DNA from: an uncultured Myxococcales bacterium
Lineage (GTDB): Bacteria; Myxococcota_A; UBA9042
Direction of reading: 5' to 3'
Assembly (NCBI GenBank): GCA_903917305.1
Contig: CAIXAA010000854.1
Coordinates: 1 to 5,280, forward strand
DNA length: 5,280 nt
Shown: positions 1-5,280 of the stretch, in pieces
Layout of the letters: every line of letters begins with the position of its first letter
How positions within the stretch are numbered: the stretch's first letter is position 1
Position numbers and translations under genes: made by a program
The notes under the pieces: model-generated
The model's database searches: none
What the model was told of the DNA's origin: nothing
The model's input: only the letters and a program-made list of their open reading frames with translations

Positions 1-363
1 CCGGTGCCGGCGCCGCACCTGCTCGGCCTCGGGACGCACCTGACCGTCGATCTGGCGGGGCGCGCGCGCCTCGGGCCGGACACGGAGCCGGTGACGGATC
101 CTTCGGATCTGCAAGTCGATCCAGCGCGCGCCGAAGCCTTCGCCCGTGCCGCGCAGCGCTTTCTCCCGCAGCTCAAGGCGGAGGATCTGCACCCGGATCA
201 GGCCGGCATCCGGCCCAAGCTCGCGCTCGATCGCTTCGCCGACTTCCACATCGCGCGCCGCGCGGAACTGCCCTTGCCCTGGATCGATCTGCTCGGCATC
301 GAGTCGCCGGGGCTGACCGCCTGCCTCGCCATCGCGGAGCGCGTCGCCGCCTTGCTGGCGTAG
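1..363 (+). CDS. FAD-dependent oxidoreductase, L-2-hydroxyglutarate dehydrogenase-like, 3' part
   Basis: This is the C-terminal 120 residues of a protein whose start lies before the window; the frame is open from base 1 and ends at TAG 361-363. The GTG at base 4 is an internal Val codon, not a start. The fragment matches the end of DAO-fold oxidoreductases related to L-2-hydroxyglutarate dehydrogenase: GLGTHLTVDLAGRARLGPD (residues 9-27), the stretch before AGIRPKL (68-74), and the closing LGIESPGLTACLAIAE (98-113), which in this family contacts the FAD and active site. Such enzymes are cytoplasmic or membrane-associated flavoproteins that oxidise 2-hydroxy acids or amines and pass electrons to a quinone or oxygen. 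The N-terminal Rossmann GxGxxG is outside the window, so substrate and exact subfamily cannot be decided. The next gene starts 48 bp downstream on the same strand and could be co-transcribed. Family call is firm; substrate is inference. Confidence 0.85.
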   Translation, partial: PVPAPHLLGLGTHLTVDLAGRARLGPDTEPVTDPSDLQVDPARAEAFARAAQRFLPQLKAEDLHPDQAGIRPKLALDRFADFHIARRAELPLPWIDLLGIESPGLTACLAIAERVAALLA

Positions 364-411
364 CGGCCGCCGTGGCACCCTGCGCATGCGCCGCGGCGCG
401 ATGGGGTTCCG

Positions 412-1905
412 ATGCAGGCAGCGCCTTTGCCCAACTCGCCATGGCGCCGCCACGCGCCGCTGCTCCTGGCGCTGCTGGCCCTGTGCGCCGTGTACGCCCA
501 GACCCTCTCGTTTTCCTTCGTGAACTGGGACGATCCGCAGCACGTCTACCGCAATCCCGGGCTGCTGGATCGCGCGCATGCCGACCCGCGCGACGTCTGG
601 CTGGCGCACAACCTCGGCTACCCGATGCCGGTCACGCTGGCGACCTACGCCGTCGATCGCTCGCTGTTCGGCCCGACCACGCTGACCGACGCGCTGCCGC
701 AGCAGGGCCGCGGCTACCACGCGACGCAATTCGTGTTGGCGATCCTGTACCTGCTGGCGGCCTACGCGCTGTTCCTCGCGCTGCTGGACCAGCCAGCGGT
801 GGCGGCTTGGGCGGCGGCGCTGTGCGTGCTGCACCCGATGGCGGTCGAGCCGCTAGCCTGGATCTCCGGCCGCAAGGACGTGCTGGCAGCGCTGTTCGTG
901 CTGCTGGCGCTGCAGCGGCTGTGGCGGGCGGTGACGCAGCCGGGAAAGCCGCGGATCTGGCTGGAGTTCGCGTTGCTGGGCGCCCTGGCGCTCGCCTCCA
1001 AGCCCATCGCCGTGCTGCTGCTGCCGATGTCGCTGTGGCTGCTGTGGGTGCAGCGCCCAGGGCTGACGCAGCCGGCGCGGCGGATAGCCCTGATCGCGCT
1101 GACGTTTCTCGCCGCGCTGGCGGCCACGGTCACGGCGTTGTCCCTGGCCTGGCAGCGCGAGGCGGGCGCCCTGAGCGGCGAAGCGCCCGTGCCGTACACG
1201 CTGCGCAATGCCTTGTGGGCGCTGGGTTTTCACGCGAAGCTCTGGCTGTGGCCCCTCGACCTGCGGCCCAAATACGTCGTCTCGCCGCCGCCCGGCTTCT
1301 CGGCGCTCGATGCGCTGGCGCTGCTGGTGCTGGGCGTGCTGCTGGCGGGCGCGCTGCATCGGCAAACCCGCAAAACCGCTGTGGGTTTTGGCTGCGCGCT
1401 GGCGCTGTGCGCCTACCTGCCCGTGAGCAACCTCATCGGCCTCAAGCGCTTTGTCGCCGACACCTACCTGTTCCTGCCCACGGCCGGCATTTCCCTTGCC
1501 ATTGCGGGCGCTTTGCAGCCGCCGTTCTCCCGCCTTCCGCGCCGGCTGCGGCTGGCCGCCGCGCTCCTGCCGCTGGCGCTCTGCGCGGTCCTGTCGCTGC
1601 ACCAAGTGAACATCTGGCGCAATTCCGTGGCATTGTGGTCACACACCGTGGCCTTGGAGCCGGACAGCCCGGAAGTCTGCCGCATGCTCGGCCACGCCTA
1701 CGGCGAGGAGAACCAGCCGCGCGCCTCCATCGACGTCTACCTCGCCTGCATGCAACGCTTTGGCCCGGCGCCGTTCGCCAACAACCTGGCGGTCACGGCG
1801 TTGCGCGCTGGCGACAACGTGCTGGCGAAACAGTGGTTTTCGTGGATCCTGGCGCGCAATCCGCGCGATGACCGGGCGCGGCATTACCTGGACCAGCTGC
1901 GCTAG
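412..1905 (+). CDS. Polytopic membrane protein, TMTC/GT-C glycosyltransferase-like with TPR-like tail
   Basis: A 497-residue inner-membrane protein. Roughly 10-12 hydrophobic helices run from residue 14 to 396 (for example 14-33, 104-124, 153-170, 224-247, 298-316, 378-396), followed by about 95 soluble residues with TPR-like helices (402-497). Motifs resemble the TMTC/DUF1736 branch of GT-C enzymes: FVNWDDPQHVYRNP (36-49) in the first large external loop, whose Asp pair is the usual catalytic or metal site; HPMAVEPLAWISGRKDVLAA (141-160); and VSNLIGLKRFVADTYLFLP (338-356). Eukaryotic TMTCs O-mannosylate proteins from a lipid-linked sugar; transfer of that role to this bacterial protein is inference. 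The TPR part is short compared with eukaryotic TMTCs. ATG 412 is the first start codon in frame after an in-frame TAG at 361, with a weak GGGG (403-406) five bases upstream. The stop overlaps that of the convergent gene. Bacterial homologues are often labelled only as TPR proteins. Confidence 0.8.
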   Translation: MQAAPLPNSPWRRHAPLLLALLALCAVYAQTLSFSFVNWDDPQHVYRNPGLLDRAHADPRDVWLAHNLGYPMPVTLATYAVDRSLFGPTTLTDALPQQGRGYHATQFVLAILYLLAAYALFLALLDQPAVAAWAAALCVLHPMAVEPLAWISGRKDVLAALFVLLALQRLWRAVTQPGKPRIWLEFALLGALALASKPIAVLLLPMSLWLLWVQRPGLTQPARRIALIALTFLAALAATVTALSLAWQREAGALSGEAPVPYTLRNALWALGFHAKLWLWPLDLRPKYVVSPPPGFSALDALALLVLGVLLAGALHRQTRKTAVGFGCALALCAYLPVSNLIGLKRFVADTYLFLPTAGISLAIAGALQPPFSRLPRRLRLAAALLPLALCAVLSLHQVNIWRNSVALWSHTVALEPDSPEVCRMLGHAYGEENQPRASIDVYLACMQRFGPAPFANNLAVTALRAGDNVLAKQWFSWILARNPRDDRARHYLDQLR

Positions 1906-3008
1906 AAGCCCAGGCGCACCCAGCGGCCGCGATCCGCGGATCCGCGGCAGGCGAACAGCTCGCGCCGGCCCGGAATCGTGATGACCACGCTGTTGGTCGA
2001 CGTGCCCTGCCCGTCTTCCGCGAAGCGGTTGATGCTGTCGATCCCGTCGCTGCGGTCGGCGAACAGCGCGCGCAACGTCTGGTGGTCGTGGCGCTTGTGC
2101 GCGTGGAGCTGGTCGGTGAGGCGCTGCAGGCGCGCGCGGCTGCTCGAACTTGGCGGCTCGCCTTCGCGCTCGGAATGATCAGGCTGCAGGCAATGGTTGG
2201 TGCGACCCATCGGCGCATCGGTCGCATCGCGGCGCACCGCGCTCGTCGCCGTCGTCTCCCACTCCGCCAGCTGCGCCCCACTCGCGAGCCAGTACGTGTG
2301 CGCCGCCGCGCGCGGAGCCGTCACGCAAATCCGCGCCGCCGTGTCGAAATCCGGCGCGCCGAGCATCTTGTGCAGCACGCCCATGTAGCCGACACCGACG
2401 CGCGAACCCTTGGTCTTGATGTTGGTCGTGCCGACCGCCAGCCCGGCGCTCGACAAGCCGATGAGCGACAGGCAGCCGGTGCAGGTCACGCTCCAGGTCT
2501 GCGGGCCGTCGACCGGAATGCGATGCACGGCCACGACATAGTCCAGATCCTGGGGATTCAGGTCCCAGGTCTGCGCCGCGATCACCTCGCCGTCCGCGGT
2601 GCAGGCGTGCGGAATCAGGACCGCGGAACAGCCCTCGGCATCCGCCGGCAGCCCAGTTGCGCCCAGCGCCAGCACGTCGCGCACGTCGGTCATGTTGGCG
2701 GCGGTGTACAGCTCGCCGGCGTCGACGCCCGCGGCCTGCGCCAGGGCGCAATGCTCCGCAAAACCAGCAGGATCCCATGTCTCGTAGACGCGCAGGCACT
2801 GGCGACCGACATCGACCAACGGCCCGATGCTGCCGTGCCCGAGGGCGCCCAGGTACGCCATGCTCGCGTCAAAGCGCATCGGCACGAAGCGGCGCACGGC
2901 TTCTGCGCACGCGGAACCCTGGGCCGCGCCCAGCTGCCGCGGCGTGCCGCGCACGGTGATCTGGGGCAGGTCGAGCAGGTCCATGCGGGCGGTCTCGCGG
3001 TCGTTCAT
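1902..3008 (-). CDS. C45-family peptidase / acyl-CoA:6-aminopenicillanate acyltransferase-like Ntn hydrolase
   Basis: Full-length member of the acyl-CoA:6-aminopenicillanic acid acyltransferase family (peptidase C45, PF03417), an Ntn hydrolase that cleaves itself before a Cys, which then becomes the nucleophile. Numbering from the longest form (GTG at 3041): the N-terminal LPQITVRGTPRQLGAAQGSA (25-44), ANMTD (115-119), the processing site AEGCS with Cys138 predicted as the new N-terminus, AAQTWDLNP (155-163), GLSSAGLAVGTTNI (195-208), TNH (281-283), SSSSRARLQRL (298-308), and a typical end at WVRLGF. No signal peptide is evident, so a cytoplasmic location is likely. The substrate is unknown; bacterial members rarely act on penicillins. 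The start is uncertain: GTG 3041, ATG 3008 (chosen) or ATG 2984 all retain the family core, and none has a strong Shine-Dalgarno. It lies 58 bp downstream of the host-attachment gene on the same strand, so a shared transcript is likely. Its TAG shares CTAG with the opposing gene. Confidence 0.88.
   Translation of the reverse strand: MNDRETARMDLLDLPQITVRGTPRQLGAAQGSACAEAVRRFVPMRFDASMAYLGALGHGSIGPLVDVGRQCLRVYETWDPAGFAEHCALAQAAGVDAGELYTAANMTDVRDVLALGATGLPADAEGCSAVLIPHACTADGEVIAAQTWDLNPQDLDYVVAVHRIPVDGPQTWSVTCTGCLSLIGLSSAGLAVGTTNIKTKGSRVGVGYMGVLHKMLGAPDFDTAARICVTAPRAAAHTYWLASGAQLAEWETTATSAVRRDATDAPMGRTNHCLQPDHSEREGEPPSSSSRARLQRLTDQLHAHKRHDHQTLRALFADRSDGIDSINRFAEDGQGTSTNSVVITIPGRRELFACRGSADRGRWVRLGF
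1931..1947. repeat. Tandem GATCCGCG repeat forming a 14-bp palindrome
   Basis: GATCCGCG occurs twice in tandem (1931-1938 and 1939-1946), and CCGCGGATCCGCGG (1934-1947) is a perfect palindrome. It lies inside the last codons of the C45 gene, about 26 bp beyond the stop of the opposing membrane-protein gene. As RNA it could fold into a 5-bp GC stem with a GATC loop. No T-run follows in either direction, so it is not a classical terminator, although it sits where a plus-strand transcript would need to end. Confidence 0.5.
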
Positions 3009-3066
3009 GACACGCGCAGGATAGGGCACGGCGCGACGCACGGCCAGCGTCCGAAGTTCCCCGCGG

Positions 3067-3537
3067 TCAACGCGGTGCGTGGGATCGCTTGTCCAGCGTG
3101 GCCATCAACTCGGAAAGCCGCTGCAGCATCGCATTCTTGTCGCCGCAGAGCAGGTCCTTGTCGAGCGTCGTCACGACGCGCGCCGCCGTCTGGTCATCCA
3201 GCGCATTGCGCAGATCGCCCAGCAGACCCGGCTCCGCGACGATCACGAACTGGTCGCAGGCGTTCTGCGTCCAGCCGACGCGCAGCGCCGCCGCGAGTTC
3301 GTTCGCGAAGCGCCTCACGTCCTGGTCGCGCGGGTCGTGCTCCTGGTGCGTGACGTGCCCCAGCGAACCGATGCGGTCGTGCGTCGTCCCGTGCCGGTCG
3401 GACTCGAAGTCGCGGTTGTACAGGCGGCCTTCCGGATGCGGAATCTGGCGAATCAACTCCGGGTGCTTGGCATGAGGCTTCGCCTCGTAGATCTCAGCAC
3501 CGGCGTAATGGGCCACGAGGATCCAGGTGGTGTTCAT
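3067..3537 (-). CDS. Host attachment family protein (PF10116)
   Basis: A 156-residue soluble protein of the family named for attachment to host cells, after work in Agrobacterium; its biochemical role is not settled, and the name should not be read as proof of adhesion. Family signatures in order: WILVAHYAGAEIYEA (5-19), a first beta strand and turn; GRLYNRDFESDRHG (37-50), the family's Asp/Arg/Gly-rich segment; FANELAAAL (77-85); and FVIVAEPGLLGDLRNAL (97-113), the strand-loop-helix typical of the family. Length is normal and no signal peptide or membrane segment is seen, which fits a cytoplasmic protein. ATG 3537 is chosen over the upstream in-frame start at 3573 because GGAGAG sits six bases before it and because the family core begins at once after it. 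It is the first gene of a likely two-gene minus-strand unit with the C45 hydrolase, and it diverges from the caspase gene. Confidence 0.88.
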   Translation of the reverse strand: MNTTWILVAHYAGAEIYEAKPHAKHPELIRQIPHPEGRLYNRDFESDRHGTTHDRIGSLGHVTHQEHDPRDQDVRRFANELAAALRVGWTQNACDQFVIVAEPGLLGDLRNALDDQTAARVVTTLDKDLLCGDKNAMLQRLSELMATLDKRSHAPR

Positions 3538-3543
3538 GTGAGC

Positions 3544-3549
3544 CTCTCC
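3544..3549 (-). promoter_or_regulatory. Shine-Dalgarno of the host-attachment gene
   Basis: On the minus strand this reads GGAGAG, six bases before ATG 3537. It is the best ribosome binding site in the window and decides the start: the longer reading frame from 3573 would place this site inside coding sequence and add twelve residues that do not look like the family. Confidence 0.8.
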
Positions 3550-3626
3550 GATGGCGCCCTTTGCGGCGTGCAATTCGAGACTTGCTGTAGCCTTGCACAG
3601 TCAGACTAGTCGGCTGGGTGCAGCAA

Positions 3627-3648
3627 AGGCAAGCCGCGCGCTTTGCCT
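3627..3648. repeat. Small inverted repeat in the divergent intergenic region
   Basis: AGGCAA (3627-3632) and TTGCCT (3643-3648) are perfect inverted copies around a 10-bp spacer. The pairing can extend inward by GC/GC if one T bulges out, giving a short hairpin. There is no T-run after it, so it does not look like an intrinsic terminator. Its position between divergent starts allows an operator role, which is inference; a 6-bp arm is near chance level. Confidence 0.3.
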
Positions 3649-3715
3649 CCCCGATATGCGGCATCTTTCGCGCGGTGCGCTGCGCCGGCCGTGCGGTGCC
3701 AGGCGGCGACCGCAG

Positions 3716-3744
3716 TGGATGCGCTGCCGGAAGGCGGGTAGAGT
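3716..3744 (+). promoter_or_regulatory. Weak sigma70-like promoter candidate for the caspase gene
   Basis: TAGAGT (3739-3744) resembles a -10 box at four of six positions. TGGATG (3716-3721), 17 bp upstream, resembles a -35 box at only three of six. Transcription would begin around 3750 and leave a leader of about 35 bases before ATG 3785. The location is sensible but the match is weak. Confidence 0.25.
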
Positions 3745-3784
3745 GGCGCGCTGGCAGGCCGCGTGGCCCGCCGATGGCGGCGAC

Positions 3785-5280
3785 ATGCAACGGTGGCGTA
3801 GGGTTGGCCTTGTGCTGGCGGTGCTTCTGGCGGCGCGCCTTGCGTGGGCGGCGAATCCGCCGACGCACCGCTGCGCCGAACCACTCGGAACTGTGAGCTT
3901 TCGCCCGCAGGATGCCAGCGAGCCGCTGCAGCTCTACCGCAAGTCCTGGGCCGTGGTGGTCGGCATCGACGCGTACGAGAAGCTGCCGCGGCTCGGCGGA
4001 GCGGTGCGCGATGCGCGTGCCATGGCGCAAGTGCTCCAACAGCAAGGCTTTGAAGTGCGGCTGCTGCTCGACGGCGAGGCGACGCGCGCCGCCATCACGC
4101 GCCTCATCGCCGATGAGTTGCCGGATCGCACCGGGCCGGACGACCGCGTCCTGGTCTACTTCGCCGGCCACGGCATGACGCGCGGCGCGGAAGATGCCGC
4201 GGTCGGCTACCTCATGCCCATTGACGCCGAACCGCAAGCTGCTGCATCAACTGGCATTTCCATGACGGAATTGCAGCGCTGGTTCAGCCTCTATCCCGCC
4301 CGCCACATCCTGTACGTCGCCGATGCGTGCTACTCCGGCCTGGCGCTCGGCTCGCGCGGCGCGGGTTTGCCAGCAGGCGCGCACGATTACGTGCGGCAGG
4401 TCGCCGGCAAGAAGGCGCGCATCTCCCTGGTGGCGGGCGCGAACGGAGAACAAGCGCTGGAGTTCCGCGGTCATGGCCTGTTCACCTACCACCTGCTCGA
4501 AGCGCTGGAAGGGGCGGCGGATGCCAACGGCGACGGCCTCATCACGTCGGACGAGCTGGCGGCATTCGTGAAGCCGGCGGTGGCGCAGACGGCGCGGCGC
4601 GAGTTCCAGGCTGGGCAGACGCCGCAGTATGCCCGCCAAGGCGAAGGCGAATTCCTGCTGCTGAGCCCGCGCGGCACCACGGTGCGGCACGAGGCGCAGC
4701 CGGCACCGGAGACGCCGCGCGCGCGGCAGGCCAGGCGCGAGCTGGATGCGCTGTCGGCGGCGCAGGGCGAGCCTCTGGCACCAGTGGCGTGTTTGTGCAG
4801 CGATCCTGCGGTGATGGAAGTGCTGGGCGAGGCGGCGCAGAAGTTGGTCGGCGGGCGGCCGGGCACGGCGCGCAGCCAGGACGAGGCGGCGCTGGCACTG
4901 CTGGCGACGGTGACGAACGTGTGCGGCGAGGCCCAGGTGCTGCAAGCCCGCGCGCGGCTCTACGCCGGACAACCGCCTGAAAGCGTGCTGGAAGCGACGA
5001 CGGCGGCGGCCAAGACGTGCCCAGGCCATGCCGTGGTCGACCATTTTGCGGGCAGCGCGCTCGTGACGGCCGGGCGGCTGGCGGAGGCCGAGGCGGCGTT
5101 TGCACGGGCGATTGCCGCTGCGCCGGGCTATGAAGCGCCGCAGTTCAACCTGGGAATCCTGATGCTTTTGCAGAAGACAGGCCAGGCAGCGCTGCCGGTC
5201 GTCGCGGCGCTGGCGCTGCGGGCGCCGGACAAGCCCGAGGTGTTCGTGGCGCTGGGGCAGGCGCAGGCGCTGCTGGGGCA
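3785..5280 (+). CDS. Exported caspase-like (C14) cysteine protease with EF-hand type loop and TPRs, 3' truncated
   Basis: The frame is open from ATG 3785 to the window end (498 full codons, no stop). Residues 1-22 form a Sec signal peptide: basic start MQRWRR, hydrophobic core, and AWA cleavage site (20-22), so the protein should act in the periplasm or outside. The caspase-like domain spans about 53-292: WAVVVGIDAYEKLPRLGGAV (55-74), VLVYFAGHG (122-130) with catalytic His129, and YVADACYSG (177-185) with Cys182. Asp180 beside the Cys suggests a basic P1 preference as in metacaspases (inference). DANGDGLITSDE (246-257) is a complete EF-hand loop, a feature seen in some bacterial caspase relatives. 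After a Pro/Arg-rich linker (about 296-318) comes a helical region ending in TPRs at 416-449, 450-483 and 484 onward. Cys336, 338, 380 and 412 could form disulfides. In-frame GTG 3743 is an alternative start but would bury the signal peptide. The target is unknown. Confidence 0.88.
   Translation, partial: MQRWRRVGLVLAVLLAARLAWAANPPTHRCAEPLGTVSFRPQDASEPLQLYRKSWAVVVGIDAYEKLPRLGGAVRDARAMAQVLQQQGFEVRLLLDGEATRAAITRLIADELPDRTGPDDRVLVYFAGHGMTRGAEDAAVGYLMPIDAEPQAAASTGISMTELQRWFSLYPARHILYVADACYSGLALGSRGAGLPAGAHDYVRQVAGKKARISLVAGANGEQALEFRGHGLFTYHLLEALEGAADANGDGLITSDELAAFVKPAVAQTARREFQAGQTPQYARQGEGEFLLLSPRGTTVRHEAQPAPETPRARQARRELDALSAAQGEPLAPVACLCSDPAVMEVLGEAAQKLVGGRPGTARSQDEAALALLATVTNVCGEAQVLQARARLYAGQPPESVLEATTAAAKTCPGHAVVDHFAGSALVTAGRLAEAEAAFARAIAAAPGYEAPQFNLGILMLLQKTGQAALPVVAALALRAPDKPEVFVALGQAQALLG

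Larger units (their letters stand above)
3538..3784. other. Divergent intergenic region between host-attachment and caspase genes
   Basis: A 247-bp gap between two divergent starts, so promoters for both directions should lie here. I see the Shine-Dalgarno of the minus-strand gene at its left edge, an 8-bp palindrome GACTAGTC (3604-3611), an inverted repeat AGGCAA/TTGCCT (3627-3632 and 3643-3648, 10-bp spacer), and a weak sigma70-like candidate for the caspase gene near its right edge. No tRNA, small gene with good coding character, or intrinsic terminator is evident. The left half is less GC-rich than its surroundings, as expected for a promoter region. Confidence 0.6.

Noticed and set aside
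382..391. Palindrome GCGCATGCGC between the first two genes
   Set aside because: A 10-bp GC palindrome in a 48-bp spacer is not unusual at this base composition, and without a T-run it cannot be called a terminator.
853..1605. A 250-codon minus-strand open frame inside the membrane-protein gene
   Set aside because: It is Gln/Arg-rich antisense of Leu/Ala codons and shows no protein-like pattern.
372..1871. A 499-codon plus-strand open frame overlapping the membrane-protein gene
   Set aside because: Its translation is Ala/Arg/Pro/Gly-rich with no family motif, while the frame starting at 412 has membrane segments and TMTC-like motifs. Long shadow frames are expected in GC-rich DNA.
2082..3353. 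A 423-codon plus-strand open frame antisense to the C45 and host-attachment genes
   Set aside because: It is Arg/Ala/His-rich, without recognisable domains, and runs across two genes that have strong family signatures on the other strand.
3494..4237. A 247-codon minus-strand open frame across the divergent gap and the caspase N-terminus
   Set aside because: Low-complexity composition and no motifs; it covers the clear start of the host-attachment gene and lies antisense to the catalytic domain of the caspase.
4247..5044. A 265-codon minus-strand open frame opposite the caspase gene
   Set aside because: It is Arg/Gln/Leu-rich, as antisense frames of GC-rich genes usually are, with no motif; the plus-strand frame has full catalytic and TPR signatures.
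3067..5280. A defence island built on the caspase and host-attachment genes
   Set aside because: Defence caspases act inside the cell next to sensors, gasdermins or CRISPR genes. This one has a signal peptide, and no sensor, nuclease, CRISPR or phage gene is present; the host-attachment name does not refer to phage.

Overview
The window is GC-rich (about two thirds or more G+C by eye) and gene-dense, with five protein-coding genes and no RNA genes, mobile elements or CRISPR. The gene families (host-attachment protein PF10116, a secreted caspase-TPR protein, a C45 acyltransferase-like protein, a TMTC-like membrane protein) and the codon bias toward G/C at third positions suggest a high-GC proteobacterium. 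A gamma- or betaproteobacterium is plausible, but the sequence alone does not settle this.

Layout: (1) 1-363, plus strand: the last 120 residues of an FAD-dependent oxidoreductase of the L-2-hydroxyglutarate dehydrogenase-like (DAO) group. (2) 412-1905, plus strand: a polytopic membrane protein with the hallmarks of the TMTC/GT-C type O-glycosyltransferase family and a short TPR-like tail. It starts 48 bp after gene 1 and is probably read through from it. (3) 1902-3008, minus strand: a C45-family (penicillin acyltransferase-like) Ntn hydrolase, convergent with gene 2. The two genes share the palindrome CTAG, which supplies the TAG stop of both. (4) 3067-3537, minus strand: a host-attachment family protein with a strong Shine-Dalgarno, upstream of gene 3 and probably co-transcribed with it. 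(5) 3785 to the window end, plus strand: an exported caspase-like (C14) protein with an intact His/Cys dyad, a canonical EF-hand type loop and C-terminal TPRs, truncated by the window edge. It diverges from gene 4 across a 247-bp intergenic region that holds two small palindromes and a weak promoter candidate.

The three transcription units (1-2 plus, 4-3 minus, 5 plus) have no obvious shared pathway. I see no clear multi-gene novel system. The most interesting item is the secreted caspase-TPR protein; next come the overlapping-stop convergent junction and the pairing of a host-attachment protein with a C45 acyltransferase-like enzyme.
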